Of a DNA stretch of 64,000 bases, positions 53,762-63,072 are shown one piece after another. The stretch is taken from assembly GCF_009766085.1 (NCBI RefSeq), contig NZ_LMUF01000007.1:44787-108786 (forward strand). The letters run 5' to 3'. Within the stretch, counting starts at the first letter, position 1; each line of letters starts with the position of its first letter. Under the pieces are notes generated by a model, which had not been told where the DNA came from, ran no database searches, and saw nothing but the letters and a program-made list of their open reading frames with translations. Source of the stretch: Burkholderia sp. S171 (GTDB lineage Bacteria > Pseudomonadota > Gammaproteobacteria > Burkholderiales > Burkholderiaceae). A program made the position numbers and the translations under genes.

Positions 53762-54154
53762 ATGAGTCAGTCGTACGAGCCTTATCCGCCGCCTGTTTAT
53801 CAAAACTCGCCCGAATCCGAGCGTCTGCGCAGCTTGCGCACGCTGACCCACGTGCTGTACGCGCTATACGCCGCGTATTGGCTCACCGGTGGACTGACCG
53901 TGCTGATCGCGGTCATCATCAATTACCTGAAACGCGATGACGTCGCGGGAACGCCCTACGAAGCACATTTTCGATGGCAAATCCGCACCTTCTGGTGGGC
54001 GTTGCTCGGGCATGTGATCGGCGTGGCGTTGATCTGGGTGTTTATCGGTTTCCCCATTTTGTTCGTGGTCGGCATCTGGACGCTTTATCGCGTTATAAAG
54101 GGCTGGCTGTTTTTGTACGAGAACAAGCCATTGCAACCGGGTGCCTGGGTTTGA
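53762..54154 (+). CDS. DUF4870-like small membrane protein
   Basis: A 130-residue protein with a Pro/Tyr-rich cytoplasmic start (SYEPYPPPVYQNSPE) and three hydrophobic helices (about 38-58, 75-100, 100-118), ending in a YRVIKGWLFLYENKP motif. This fits DUF4870-type membrane proteins, function unknown. GAGGAGG precedes ATG 53762; the frame itself opens at 53726. The gene is conserved between hisE and the HIT gene in related genomes as far as I recall. Confidence 0.78.
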   Translation: MSQSYEPYPPPVYQNSPESERLRSLRTLTHVLYALYAAYWLTGGLTVLIAVIINYLKRDDVAGTPYEAHFRWQIRTFWWALLGHVIGVALIWVFIGFPILFVVGIWTLYRVIKGWLFLYENKPLQPGAWV

Positions 54155-54208
54155 GGCCGAACGCCTGATCTTCAACATGCATTCCTATCGGGATACCCCG
54201 CGACACAC

Positions 54209-54571
54209 ATGAGCCAAGAGAACTGCATTTTCTGTAAGATCGCTGCGGGAGAAATTCCGAGCAAAAAAGTCCATGAGGACGATGAATTCGTTGCTTTTCA
54301 CGACATAAACCCGGCCGCACCCGTCCATGTGCTGGTGATCCCGCGTAAACATATTGAGACGCTGTCGAGCTGCACCGAAGCCGATGCGCCGCTGCTTGGT
54401 AGAATGTTGAGCTTGACGGCGCGGCTTGCCGACGAACTGGGTGTGGCGTACACCGGTGGTGACACCGGTTTTCGCACGGTCATCAATACGGGGCCCGGCG
54501 GCGGACAAGAGGTGTATCACATTCATGCCCATATCCTTGCCGGGAAACGGCCGTGGCGCCGGATGGGCTGA
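54209..54571 (+). CDS. Histidine triad (HIT) family protein, HinT-like
   Basis: Purine nucleoside phosphoramidase of the HinT branch, 120 residues. It starts ENCIFCKIAAGEIPSKKVHED and ends with the catalytic triad motif YHIHAHIL (His104, 106, 108). Small cytosolic protein with broad AMP-lysine/aminoacyl-AMP hydrolase activity in relatives. Confidence 0.94.
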   Translation: MSQENCIFCKIAAGEIPSKKVHEDDEFVAFHDINPAAPVHVLVIPRKHIETLSSCTEADAPLLGRMLSLTARLADELGVAYTGGDTGFRTVINTGPGGGQEVYHIHAHILAGKRPWRRMG

Positions 54572-54762
54572 AGAATCATCTAACGAATATGCCTGATCGC
54601 GTGGTCAATGTGTAATGAAAACGAAAGCGTCTTTTCATCGCAATATTGGGCGCGCAAAATATAGGTTTAGTCATCGGAGCGTCGTGCTTCGATTCGGGCC
54701 GCAAGGTCCACATTGTTCGTCGCGAGAGACATGCGCGGCGAAGCTAAGGAGAGTTTTCAGTC

Positions 54763-54993
54763 ATGGGTTCGTTGAGCATTTGGCATTGGTTGATCGTTTT
54801 GCTGATCGTGGCATTGGTTTTCGGTACGAAAAAACTGCGCAACATCGGCGGGGATCTGGGCGGCGCGGTAAAGGGGTTCAAGGAAGGTATGAAGGAAGGC
54901 GAAACGACGCCGGGCGAGCAGCGCGAATTGCCGCGCAACGGTACGGTCGACGTGGAAGCGAAGGACAAGACCCGTTCGAGCGACTACCGCTAA
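54763..54993 (+). CDS. tatA: Sec-independent translocase subunit TatA
   Basis: Pore-forming subunit of the twin-arginine translocase, 76 residues: short periplasmic start, one membrane helix (about 6-20, [17 protein letters not shown] with the FGTKKLR hinge), an amphipathic helix [18 protein letters not shown] and a charged tail. The system is needed for MsrP and PetA in this same window, both of which look like Tat substrates. Confidence 0.95.
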   Translation: MGSLSIWHWLIVLLIVALVFGTKKLRNIGGDLGGAVKGFKEGMKEGETTPGEQRELPRNGTVDVEAKDKTRSSDYR

Positions 54994-55072
54994 TCAAGCT
55001 GATTGAGTTGATTCAGCACGGTAAGCCCGGCCCCGGCCACCTCCACTCGCCACCCTCAGGATCTTCGATTCC

Positions 55073-55621
55073 ATGCTCGACCTCGGTCTGACCAAAATGG
55101 CGCTGATCGGCGTCGTCGCGCTGGTAGTGCTCGGGCCGGAACGCTTGCCCGGCGTGGCACGAACGGCAGGTGCGCTGTTCGGGCGCGCGCAGCGGTATAT
55201 CAATGACGTCAAGGCCGAAGTCTCGCGCGAGATGGAGCTTGATGAGTTGAAAAAGATGCGGACCGAATTCGAAACGGCGGCATCGAATGTCGAGAACAAG
55301 ATTCACGATAATCTTCGCCAGCACGAAAACGAACTCAACGACGCCTGGAACCAAGGCACGTCGGTGTCGGACAGCGTGGCGGGCGGTGGCGACCCGAGTC
55401 TGCCCCACGTTTCCGGCGATACCTGGCGTTCGAGCCCGGACAACACGTTCAGCAGCAGCAACGCGTCGCCCGCGAAACGCAAGAATTGGCGTGTCAAGCA
55501 GGCCGCCATTCCGAACTGGTACAAGCGCACCACGTTGCGCAAGACGCGCGTTCAATCAGGCGCGGCGCGAGTCGCGCGGCATACGCCCGAAGCGCTGCGT
55601 CGTCCCACGCGGTTTCTCTGA
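55073..55621 (+). CDS. tatB: Sec-independent translocase subunit TatB
   Basis: Part of the Tat receptor with TatC. The 182 residues start MLDLGLTKMALIGVVALVVLGPERLPGVAR split as helix plus LGPERLP hinge typical of TatB, followed by an amphipathic helix and a long charged tail that ends basic (RRPTRFL). Confidence 0.94.
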   Translation: MLDLGLTKMALIGVVALVVLGPERLPGVARTAGALFGRAQRYINDVKAEVSREMELDELKKMRTEFETAASNVENKIHDNLRQHENELNDAWNQGTSVSDSVAGGGDPSLPHVSGDTWRSSPDNTFSSSNASPAKRKNWRVKQAAIPNWYKRTTLRKTRVQSGAARVARHTPEALRRPTRFL

Positions 55622-55690
55622 TGTTTGCGTCGCTTTCGTTGCGCGAACACCTACTTCCCTTCCATCGATGAATCCCAGCAGAGGGCCGGC

Positions 55691-56491
55691 GTGAGCGACC
55701 CGCAACAGATTAAAGACGAGCCCGTCGAAGAGACGTTTATCTCGCACCTGGTCGAACTGCGTGACCGCATCATCCGCGCAGGCGCTTCAGTCATCGTCGT
55801 GTTTATCGGGCTGGTTTATTGGGCGCCGGACATATTCCGGCTGCTCGCGCGTCCGTTAATGCAAAACTTGCCGAAGGACGGCAAGATGATTGTCACCGAC
55901 GTCACCGGCTCGTTCTTCGTGCCTATGAAGGTGACCATGATGGTCGCGCTTGTCATAGCGCTGCCCATTGTGCTGTACCAGATCTGGGCGTTTATTGCGC
56001 CGGGGTTGTATCAGCACGAGAAGAAGCTGGTCGTGCCGCTGGTCGGGAGCAGCTACTTCCTGTTCCTGTGCGGCATGGCGTTCGCGTATTTCGTCGTATT
56101 TCCCACCATTTTCCGCGTGATGGCGCATTACAACGCGCCGCTCGGCGCGCAAATGACGACGGATATCGACAATTACCTGAGCTTCGTCCTCACCATGTTC
56201 CTCGCGTTCGGCGTGACCTTCGAGGTGCCAATCATCGTGGTGATTCTGGCGCGGATGGGGTTTGTGACGATCAAGAAGTTGCGGCAGATCCGGCCGTATG
56301 TGATTGTCGGCGCGTTCGTGATTTCCGCGGTCGTGACGCCGCCTGACGTGTTCTCGCAATTGATCCTGGCGGTGCCGCTGATCATTCTCTATGAGATCGG
56401 CATCATTGCGGCACGGTTGATCGTGGGCAAGGACAAGATCAAGGAGCAGGAAGTGGAAGCCGCAGAGGACGCGAAACGGGACGAGGATTGA
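55691..56491 (+). CDS. tatC: Sec-independent translocase subunit TatC
   Basis: Six-helix membrane subunit that reads the twin-arginine motif. The 266-residue protein has FISHLVELRDRIIRAG at the start, LYQIWAFIAPGLYQHEKK and the FGVTFEVPIIV segment with the conserved Glu. The frame opens earlier (55625, TTG), but the GTG at 55691 with GAGGG upstream and SDPQQIKDEP as its start fits the family length. Confidence 0.95.
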   Translation: MSDPQQIKDEPVEETFISHLVELRDRIIRAGASVIVVFIGLVYWAPDIFRLLARPLMQNLPKDGKMIVTDVTGSFFVPMKVTMMVALVIALPIVLYQIWAFIAPGLYQHEKKLVVPLVGSSYFLFLCGMAFAYFVVFPTIFRVMAHYNAPLGAQMTTDIDNYLSFVLTMFLAFGVTFEVPIIVVILARMGFVTIKKLRQIRPYVIVGAFVISAVVTPPDVFSQLILAVPLIILYEIGIIAARLIVGKDKIKEQEVEAAEDAKRDED

Positions 56492-56527
56492 GGGTTTTAG
56501 CAGCCACCGGATAACGGGCAGGATAGC

Positions 56528-56567
56528 AAAGGGGCCGTTCCAAACGTGAGTTGGAACGGCCCCTTTG
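56528..56567. terminator. Bidirectional terminator between tatC and the DegS-like gene
   Basis: Sixteen-base stem AAAGGGGCCGTTCCAA (56528-56543) / TTGGAACGGCCCCTTT (56551-56566), 7-base loop, between convergent genes. Confidence 0.88.
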
Positions 56568-56638
56568 TATTTGTGCGCATGGTTTTGCACACATCAAGCG
56601 ATGCTGCAAATCAACGAGCGGCAGTCAACGCCATCATC

Positions 56639-57862
56639 TCACTCGTCGTTTTGATCTCCACCATTGTTGTCATCGTCCGGCGGCTGGGGTTGCTTGGGCT
56701 GCATCGGCCGTTTTCCGATCACCACGCTCAAGTCCAGTTCCTTGCTTTTGCGCATCAGATGCACCTTCACCGACGTCCCCGGCTTGATCTGCGCGACAAC
56801 ATTCAGCAGGCGCGTGGTGTCGGTGATGGTGTCGTCGTTGATGCTGATCAGGATGTCGCCCGGCTTGATGCCGGCTTTGTCGGCTGGTCCGCCTTGCAAT
56901 ACGCCCGCCACGATCGCACCAGACTTTTGCTCGAGTCCGAACGATTCCGCGATCTCCGGCGTTACGTCCTGCGGTTCCACGCCAATCCAGCCGCGCGTGA
57001 CCGTGCCTGTGGTGATAATGCTTTCCAGCACGCTGCGCGCAGTCGATACAGGAATAGCAAAGCCGATCCCGAGCGAGCCGCCGCTGCGCGAATAGATTGC
57101 CGTATTGATGCCGAGCAGATTACCGTTCACATCCACCAGCGCACCGCCCGAATTACCCGGGTTGATGGCCGCGTCGGTCTGGATAAAATTCTCGAAGGTA
57201 TTGATGCCGAGGTGGTTACGCCCGAGCGCGCTGACAATCCCCATGGTCACCGTCTGCCCGACCCCGAACGGGTTGCCGATCGCCAGCACCACGTCGCCCA
57301 CGCGCGTCTGGTCCATGCGGCCGAGCGTGATGGTGGGCAGGTTCGTCATGTTGATCTTCAGCACGGCCAGATCGGTTTCCGGATCCACGCCGATCACTTT
57401 CGCCGACGACGTCCGTCCGTCAGCCAAGGCAACTTCGATCTGATCAGCCCCATCGACGACATGTTGGTTCGTTAGAATGTAGCCTTCGGAGCTGACAATC
57501 ACGCCTGAGCCGAGATTCGACGCGGGCGTTTCGTCGCCCTTACGCTTGTTCTTGTCGCCGAAGAAATAGCGGAACAGCGGGTCTTTCGCGCGCGGATCGG
57601 GCGGTAATGTGCCGTCCTTGCTCGAAAACACGTTGACCACGGCGGGCATCGCTTTCTGCGCGCCATCCGCATAGGACGACTGGGCGGGCCGGGAACCGAT
57701 GCTCGGCGCAACTTCCTGCAACGCGACGATCGGTTCGGCGAGTTGCTTGCCGAACGTTCCCTGGCGTTGAAGCCACTGCGGTTTCAAGGTCGCGACGATG
57801 AACATCAGCGCCAAAAGCACGGTCACCGCTTGGGCAAAAAACAGCCAGAAGCGTCTAAGCAT
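56639..57862 (-). CDS. Trypsin-like serine protease of the DegS/DegQ (HtrA) family
   Basis: Periplasmic quality-control protease, 407 residues. One N-terminal hydrophobic segment (about 9-25) anchors or exports it. Triad His134 (TNQHVVDG), Asp164 (ETDLAVLK) and Ser238 ([10 protein letters not shown]), then a single PDZ domain (about 290-385, [23 protein letters not shown] in two parts). One PDZ and an uncleaved-looking anchor point to a DegS-like sensor protease; a MucD/AlgW type is also possible. The tail is Pro/Asp/Asn-rich. The gene starts only 20 bases from the divergent Nif3-like gene and lacks a good Shine-Dalgarno. Confidence 0.9.
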   Translation of the reverse strand: MLRRFWLFFAQAVTVLLALMFIVATLKPQWLQRQGTFGKQLAEPIVALQEVAPSIGSRPAQSSYADGAQKAMPAVVNVFSSKDGTLPPDPRAKDPLFRYFFGDKNKRKGDETPASNLGSGVIVSSEGYILTNQHVVDGADQIEVALADGRTSSAKVIGVDPETDLAVLKINMTNLPTITLGRMDQTRVGDVVLAIGNPFGVGQTVTMGIVSALGRNHLGINTFENFIQTDAAINPGNSGGALVDVNGNLLGINTAIYSRSGGSLGIGFAIPVSTARSVLESIITTGTVTRGWIGVEPQDVTPEIAESFGLEQKSGAIVAGVLQGGPADKAGIKPGDILISINDDTITDTTRLLNVVAQIKPGTSVKVHLMRKSKELDLSVVIGKRPMQPKQPQPPDDDNNGGDQNDE

Positions 57863-57882
57863 TTGATGGAATAGAGGAATTC

Positions 57883-58629
57883 ATGGATCGGATCGAACTA
57901 GAATTGTATCTGAACAATCTGCTTGAAATCGGGCGCTTCAAGGACTATTGCCCGAATGGTCTGCAGGTTGAAGGCTCGGGTCGCGTAGGCAAACTGGCGA
58001 CCGGCGTAACGGCGTCGCAGGCGTTCCTGGACGCGGCCATCGAGTGGGGCGCCGACGCCGTGCTCGTGCATCACGGCTACTTCTGGAAAAACGAAGCGCC
58101 GCAGGTCACCGGCCGCAAATACCGGCGGCTGAAGACGCTGCTGGACCATGACATCAACTTGTTCGCTTACCACCTGCCGCTCGATTCGCACCCCGAGTTC
58201 GGCAACAACGCCCAGCTCGGCGCGCGTCTCGGCTTGATCGCGGACAACCGCTTCGGCGACCAGGATCTTGGCTGGATCGCGTCGTTGCCCGTGCCGTTAT
58301 CGCTTGAGCATTTCACTGCGACGGTCGAAAACGAAGTCGGCCGCAAGCCGCTCGTGTTCGGTAACCCGGATTGGGAATTGCGTCGCGTGGCGTGGTGCAC
58401 AGGCGGCGCGCAAGGTTACTTCGACGAAGCCATTGCCGCTGGCGCCGATGTCTACATCAGCGGTGAAGTCTCCGAGCAGACCATGCACATTGCCGCGGAA
58501 AGCGGCGTCGCCTACGTTGCGGCAGGGCATCATGCCACTGAGCGGTACGGCGTTCAGGCGCTCGGCGCCCATGTGGCCGAGCATTTCGATATCGAACACG
58601 TCTTTATTGATATCGATAATCCGGTGTGA
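57883..58629 (+). CDS. Nif3-like dinuclear metal centre protein
   Basis: A 248-residue protein of the Nif3/YbgI family, toroidal hexamers with a two-metal site; no settled function (a GTP cyclohydrolase-like role has been suggested for relatives). Motifs: CPNGLQVEG near the start, [14 protein letters not shown] with two metal-binding His, [16 protein letters not shown] and [15 protein letters not shown] with His and Glu. AGAGGAA precedes ATG 57883. Divergent from the protease gene with overlapping control regions. Confidence 0.9.
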   Translation: MDRIELELYLNNLLEIGRFKDYCPNGLQVEGSGRVGKLATGVTASQAFLDAAIEWGADAVLVHHGYFWKNEAPQVTGRKYRRLKTLLDHDINLFAYHLPLDSHPEFGNNAQLGARLGLIADNRFGDQDLGWIASLPVPLSLEHFTATVENEVGRKPLVFGNPDWELRRVAWCTGGAQGYFDEAIAAGADVYISGEVSEQTMHIAAESGVAYVAAGHHATERYGVQALGAHVAEHFDIEHVFIDIDNPV

Positions 58630-58833
58630 TTATCTTGCAGTGCAATAAATAATCGAATGGCTTAAATAACCCCTTCATTCGATAGTCACGATAAGTGCGG
58701 GGAAACCCTTAAGAATGAAGGACTTCGAGCGTTTTTTGCTATTCAACTCTTGTAAATGACGACTCCATTCGCGCACACTAGCGTCGGTAGAACGAACTGA
58801 CGGTATAAATCCAACTCAGAAGTGGGGCGTGTG

Positions 58834-59454
58834 ATGCGAGACAACGAAGATCAACGCGTCGACGGCAGCCGCCGAACCTGGCTGATCACGACGACCGTAA
58901 TGGGCGGAATCGGTGGCGTAGCGGCTTGCGTCCCGTTCGTCGGGTCGTTTGCACCGTCGGAAAAAGCCAAGGCAGCGGGCGCGCCGGTCGAAGTCGATAT
59001 ATCAGGTCTCAAGCCTGGCGACCTGATGACAGTCGCCTGGCGCGGCAAGCCGGTCTGGATTCTGAACCGTACCGACGAAATGCTCGTCGACGTGAAGAAG
59101 GCCGATCCCGAACTCGCGGATCCGCAATCGAAGAAAGTATTCAGCTTGCCGCTGCCGGAATACTGCAATAACGAATACCGTTCACGCGCCGAACACAAGA
59201 ACCTGCTTGTTGCCGTGGCCGTCTGCACGCACCTCGGCTGCACGCCTACGCCGCGCTTCCAGGAAGGCGCCCAGCCCAATCTCCCTGACGACTGGCCCGG
59301 CGGTTTTCTTTGCCCGTGCCACGGCTCGACCTATGACCTGTCCGGCCGTGTTTTCAAGAACAAACCCGCGCCGGACAACCTGGACATTCCGCCCTATATG
59401 TTCACTTCGGCGACGTCACTCGTGATTGGCAAGGACGAAAAGGGAGAGGCGTAA
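58834..59454 (+). CDS. petA: Ubiquinol-cytochrome c reductase Rieske iron-sulfur subunit
   Basis: Rieske 2Fe-2S subunit of the cytochrome bc1 complex. The 206-residue protein starts with a Tat-like leader (GSRRTWLITT) and membrane anchor (about 18-40). Cluster ligands are in CTHLGC (Cys131, His133) and CPCHG (Cys160, His163), and Cys136/Cys162 form the stabilising disulfide. ATG 58834 with GGGG just upstream is preferred to GTGs at 58822 and 58831. Overlaps petB by one base. Confidence 0.96.
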   Translation: MRDNEDQRVDGSRRTWLITTTVMGGIGGVAACVPFVGSFAPSEKAKAAGAPVEVDISGLKPGDLMTVAWRGKPVWILNRTDEMLVDVKKADPELADPQSKKVFSLPLPEYCNNEYRSRAEHKNLLVAVAVCTHLGCTPTPRFQEGAQPNLPDDWPGGFLCPCHGSTYDLSGRVFKNKPAPDNLDIPPYMFTSATSLVIGKDEKGEA

Positions 59455-60836
59455 TGGCGGCTACCGATAAGGAAGTGGAAACAACAGGGCTCCTGGGCTG
59501 GATCGACCGGCGCTTTCCGCTGACATCGACCTGGAAGGCGCACGTTTCAGAGTACTACGCACCGAAGAATTTCAACTTCTGGTACATCTTCGGTTCACTG
59601 GCGCTGCTGGTGCTGGTGAACCAGATCGTCACGGGCATCTTCCTGACGATGAACTACAAGCCCGATGCAACGCTCGCGTTCGCATCGGTCGAATACATCA
59701 TGCGGGAAGTGCCGTGGGGCTGGCTGATCCGCTACATGCACTCCACGGGCGCGTCGATGTTCTTCGTCGTCGTGTATCTGCACATGTTCCGCGGGCTGCT
59801 GTACGGCTCGTATCGCAAGCCGCGCGAACTCGTGTGGATCTTCGGATGCGCGATTTTCCTGTGCCTGATGGCCGAAGCGTTCTTCGGTTACCTGCTGCCG
59901 TGGGGCCAGATGTCGTTCTGGGGCGCGCAGGTGATCGTGAATCTGTTCTCGGCGATTCCGTTTATCGGCCCGGATCTGTCGCTCTGGATTCGCGGTGATT
60001 ACGTTGTGTCGGACGTGACGCTCAACCGCTTTTTCGCGTTCCATGTGGTCGCGATTCCGCTCGTGCTGATCGGTCTGGTGGTCGCTCACCTGGTCGCGTT
60101 GCACGAAGTGGGGTCGAATAACCCGGACGGCATCGAGATCAAAGCGAAGAAGGACGAGAAGGGTATTCCGCTCGACGGCATCCCGTTCCATCCGTACTAC
60201 TCCGTCCACGATTTCATGGGCGTGTGCGTGTTCCTGTTCATCTTCGCCGCGATCATTTTCTTCGCGCCGGAGATGGGCGGTTATTTCCTCGAAGCCAATA
60301 ACTTCGTGCCGGCCAACTCTCTGCAGACGCCGAACGAGATCGCGCCGGTGTGGTACTTCACCGCCTTCTACGCGATGCTGCGTGCCACCACCGATCCGTT
60401 CAAGATTGTGCTGATGATCGTGGTTGCGTTGCTGGGTGTACTGGCGTTGCTGCGAGCGCGCGGCAAATGGCGGTTCGGTTTGCCAGTGCTGGCGTTGCTG
60501 ATGATCGTGTTCATGGCGCTGACGGAATCGAAGTTTTGGGGCGTGGTGGTGATGGGCACGGCCGTGGTGTCGCTGTTCTTCTTGCCGTGGCTTGACCGAA
60601 GTCCTGTCAAATCCATTCGATACCGGCCGCTGTTCCACAAGGTGTTCTATGGCGTCTTCGTGTTCGCGTTCCTGGTACTCGGCTATCTCGGCACGAAACC
60701 GCCGTCGCCGGCCAGTACGCTGATCGCGCAGATCTGTGCGTTGATTTATTTCGCGTTTTTCCTCGGCATGCCCTTCTGGACGACCCGCGGCCGCTTCAAA
60801 CAGCCGCCCGACCGCGTGCGATACAAGCCGCATTGA
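59454..60836 (+). CDS. petB: Cytochrome b of the bc1 complex
   Basis: Membrane core of the bc1 complex with both b hemes and the quinol sites. The 460 residues have the heme-binding helices (MHSTGASMFFVVVYLHMFRGLLYG, in adjoining parts; RFFAFHVVAIPLVLIGLVVAHLVALHEVG) and the PEWY-like Qo motif region (APVWYFTAFYAML) in a longer C-terminal portion with four more helices. ATG overlaps the petA stop (TAATGG). Confidence 0.96.
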   Translation: MAATDKEVETTGLLGWIDRRFPLTSTWKAHVSEYYAPKNFNFWYIFGSLALLVLVNQIVTGIFLTMNYKPDATLAFASVEYIMREVPWGWLIRYMHSTGASMFFVVVYLHMFRGLLYGSYRKPRELVWIFGCAIFLCLMAEAFFGYLLPWGQMSFWGAQVIVNLFSAIPFIGPDLSLWIRGDYVVSDVTLNRFFAFHVVAIPLVLIGLVVAHLVALHEVGSNNPDGIEIKAKKDEKGIPLDGIPFHPYYSVHDFMGVCVFLFIFAAIIFFAPEMGGYFLEANNFVPANSLQTPNEIAPVWYFTAFYAMLRATTDPFKIVLMIVVALLGVLALLRARGKWRFGLPVLALLMIVFMALTESKFWGVVVMGTAVVSLFFLPWLDRSPVKSIRYRPLFHKVFYGVFVFAFLVLGYLGTKPPSPASTLIAQICALIYFAFFLGMPFWTTRGRFKQPPDRVRYKPH

Positions 60837-60868
60837 CCCGCGCCCAGACAGTGACAGGAGACACGACG

Positions 60869-61621
60869 ATGAAAAAATGGTTTTCTACCCTCGCGGTAAT
60901 GGGCGCGGCGCTGCTGTCGTTCGGCTTGGCGCCGGCGCACGCGCAGGAAGTGCCGCTGGACGCCGCGCCCGATAGCTCAGAAAATTTTGCTTCGCTTCAA
61001 CATGGCGCAAAATTGTTTGTAAACTATTGCCTGAACTGCCACAGCGCGAATTTGATGCGTTACAACCGGCTGACGGACATTGGCATCGATCCAAAGGAGA
61101 TTGAGGCGAATTTGCTGTTCACCACGGACAAGGTCGGCAACACAATGACCATCGCCATGCGTCCCGACGATGCAAAAACGTGGTTCGGGGCGGCGCCGCC
61201 GGATTTGTCGGTGGAGGCGAGGGCGCGCGGCAAGGACTGGATCTATACGTACTTGCGCAGTTTTTATCGCGACGATACCCGGCCGACCGGCTGGAACAAT
61301 CTCGTGTATGAAAACGTCGCCATGCCGCATGTGCTGTGGGAGTTGCAGGGTGTAAGGACGGCGAAATTCGATACCGAAGTCGACGAAAAAACCGGCGAAA
61401 AGGTCAAACATTTCGCGGGTTATACCCAAGTGACTCCGGGGACGATGTCGCCAGTAGATTATGATTCGGCTATGGCCGATCTGGTTTCGTACCTTTCATG
61501 GATGGCGGAACCGGCCCAGCAGGAGCGAAAGCAGCTGGGTGTCTGGGTCCTGATGTTCTTGGGGGTTTTGAGCTTTCTGGCGTGGCGCCTCAACGCGGCA
61601 TACTGGAAGCAAATTAAATAA
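60869..61621 (+). CDS. petC: Cytochrome c1
   Basis: Periplasmic heme c subunit of the bc1 complex. The 250-residue precursor has a Sec signal (about 1-25, AHA), a single heme site CLNCH (Cys54, Cys57, His58), the axial Met region (YENVAMPHVLWELQG) and a C-terminal membrane anchor (QLGVWVLMFLGVLSFLAWRL). The frame opens in petB at 60833, but ATG 60869 has ACAGGAG ahead and starts the signal peptide. Confidence 0.95.
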   Translation: MKKWFSTLAVMGAALLSFGLAPAHAQEVPLDAAPDSSENFASLQHGAKLFVNYCLNCHSANLMRYNRLTDIGIDPKEIEANLLFTTDKVGNTMTIAMRPDDAKTWFGAAPPDLSVEARARGKDWIYTYLRSFYRDDTRPTGWNNLVYENVAMPHVLWELQGVRTAKFDTEVDEKTGEKVKHFAGYTQVTPGTMSPVDYDSAMADLVSYLSWMAEPAQQERKQLGVWVLMFLGVLSFLAWRLNAAYWKQIK

Positions 61622-61718
61622 CACGCCGCGATCGGTGTGGGTCAGCGTCGTCAAAGCGCCTCCTAGCAGGCGCTTTTCGCACGCTGGCCCTTATGTTTTT
61701 CTGAAGGGACTTTTAATC

Positions 61719-62330
61719 ATGATGGTTTTGTACTCCGGCACTACCTGCCCGTTCTCCCAGCGCTGCCGGCTGGTGTTGTTCGAAAAGGGCATGGACTTCG
61801 AAATCCGCGACGTTGACCTGTTCAACAAGCCGGAAGACATCGCGGTGATGAATCCGTACGGCCAGGTTCCCATTCTGGTCGAACGCGACCTGATCCTGTA
61901 CGAATCGAACATCATCAACGAATACATCGACGAGCGTTTTCCGCATCCGCAACTCATGCCCGCCGATCCGGTGCAGCGCGCTCGCGCTCGCCTGTTCTTG
62001 CTGAACTTCGAGAAAGAACTGTTCGTGCACGTCGGCACGCTGGAAAACGAAAAGGGCAAGGCGGCGGAAAAGAATCACGAGAAGGCGCGCAACGCCATCC
62101 GTGATCGCCTGACGCAACTCGCCCCGATTTTCCTCAAGAACAAATACATGCTCGGCGAAGAGTTTTCCATGCTCGACGTCGCCATCGCGCCGCTGCTGTG
62201 GCGCCTGGATCACTATGGCATCGAGCTGTCGAAGAACGCTGCGCCGTTGATGAAATATGCCGAGCGGATTTTCAGCCGGCCGGCTTACATCGAAGCGCTG
62301 ACGCCTTCGGAAAAAGTGATGCGTCGCTAA
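61719..62330 (+). CDS. sspA: Stringent starvation protein A (SspA)
   Basis: RNA polymerase-associated GST-fold protein that alters transcription in starvation and acid stress. The 203 residues show the thioredoxin-like start MMVLYSGTTCPFSQRCRLVL, FNKPEDIAVMNPYGQVPILVERD and the all-helical C-terminal domain with LDVAIAPLLWRLDHYGIEL. GAAGGGA lies ahead of ATG 61719. Followed by sspB, as in other betaproteobacteria. Confidence 0.95.
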   Translation: MMVLYSGTTCPFSQRCRLVLFEKGMDFEIRDVDLFNKPEDIAVMNPYGQVPILVERDLILYESNIINEYIDERFPHPQLMPADPVQRARARLFLLNFEKELFVHVGTLENEKGKAAEKNHEKARNAIRDRLTQLAPIFLKNKYMLGEEFSMLDVAIAPLLWRLDHYGIELSKNAAPLMKYAERIFSRPAYIEALTPSEKVMRR

Positions 62331-62393
62331 TATTTTCGATTGGCGGGCGGCCCGGCTCGACCGGCGTCGCTCCCTTCGATAGAGGGCAAGTCG

Positions 62394-62909
62394 ATGCAAG
62401 AAATATCCACCAAGCCTTATCTACTGCGCGCGCTCTACGAGTGGTGCACGGATAACGGCTTTACGCCGCATATCGCGGTGCGGGTCGACAACGGCACACG
62501 CGTGCCGCGCCAGTTCGTGCGCAACGACGAGATCGTGCTGAACATCAGCTTCGAGGCCACCAGCCAGTTGCAGATGGGCAATGAGTGGATCGAGTTCAGT
62601 GCGCGCTTTTCTGGCAAGTCGCACAAGATAGAGGTGCAGGTCACCAACGTGCTGGCTATTTACGCACGAGAGAATGGCCAGGGCATGGCCTTTCCCGTCG
62701 ATCCCGCTGCGATTGGCGCTGCGCCGGACGTGTCGGGCGAAAACGGGCCGCGTTCGTCGGAGTTGGGTCCGGAGGAAAGTGGGGCTGAGCGCATCGAGCG
62801 TCGTGAGACGACGGTGTCTGCGCGAGACGCACGAGATGACGATGAGTCGCCTCCTGACGACGATGGATCTAAATCATCGGGTCGAGGCCACCTCAAGGTC
62901 GTCAAATGA
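62394..62909 (+). CDS. sspB: ClpXP protease specificity-enhancing factor SspB
   Basis: Adaptor that hands ssrA-tagged proteins to ClpXP. The 171-residue product has the substrate-binding domain (STKPYLLRALYEWCTDNGFT; GTRVPRQFV; IVLNISFEATSQLQMGN; FSARFSGKSHKIEV; NVLAIYARENGQGM) and a long acidic, Ser/Glu/Asp-rich linker ending in a short hydrophobic/basic tail GHLKVVK, the ClpX-docking tail. ATG 62394 begins the conserved domain; the frame itself opens at 62340. Confidence 0.94.
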   Translation: MQEISTKPYLLRALYEWCTDNGFTPHIAVRVDNGTRVPRQFVRNDEIVLNISFEATSQLQMGNEWIEFSARFSGKSHKIEVQVTNVLAIYARENGQGMAFPVDPAAIGAAPDVSGENGPRSSELGPEESGAERIERRETTVSARDARDDDESPPDDDGSKSSGRGHLKVVK

Positions 62910-62927
62910 AGTAAAATCGCTGACTTC

Positions 62928-63003
62928 GCCGGCTTAGCTCATCAGGTAGAGCAGTTGATTTGTAATCAGAAGGTGGCGGGTTCGAGTCCTGCAGCCGGCA
63001 CCA
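62928..63003 (+). tRNA. tRNA-Thr (anticodon UGU)
   Basis: A 76-base cloverleaf: acceptor GCCGGCT pairing with AGCCGGC, D arm GCTC..GAGC, anticodon stem GTTGA / TCAGA (with a mismatch-tolerant closing pair) and loop TTTGTAA giving TGT, T arm GCGGG TTCGAGT CCTGC, and an encoded CCA end. It lies 18 bases after sspB. Confidence 0.95.
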
Positions 63004-63037
63004 GTTTAGCTTTTCATGAAGTACCAAGATGTTGTTG

Positions 63038-63072
63038 AACCCCGCGCCCGGTAACGGTCCGCGGGGTTTTTT
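63038..63072 (+). terminator. Terminator after tRNA-Thr
   Basis: AACCCCGC (63038-63045) pairs with GCGGGGTT (63061-63068), followed by TTTT; the loop itself contains a small CCGGTAACGG hairpin. Confidence 0.85.

Noticed and set aside
59595..60833. Minus-strand 412-codon frame opposite petB
   Set aside because: Highly charged, His/Arg/Glu-rich translation typical of a shadow of a membrane protein gene.
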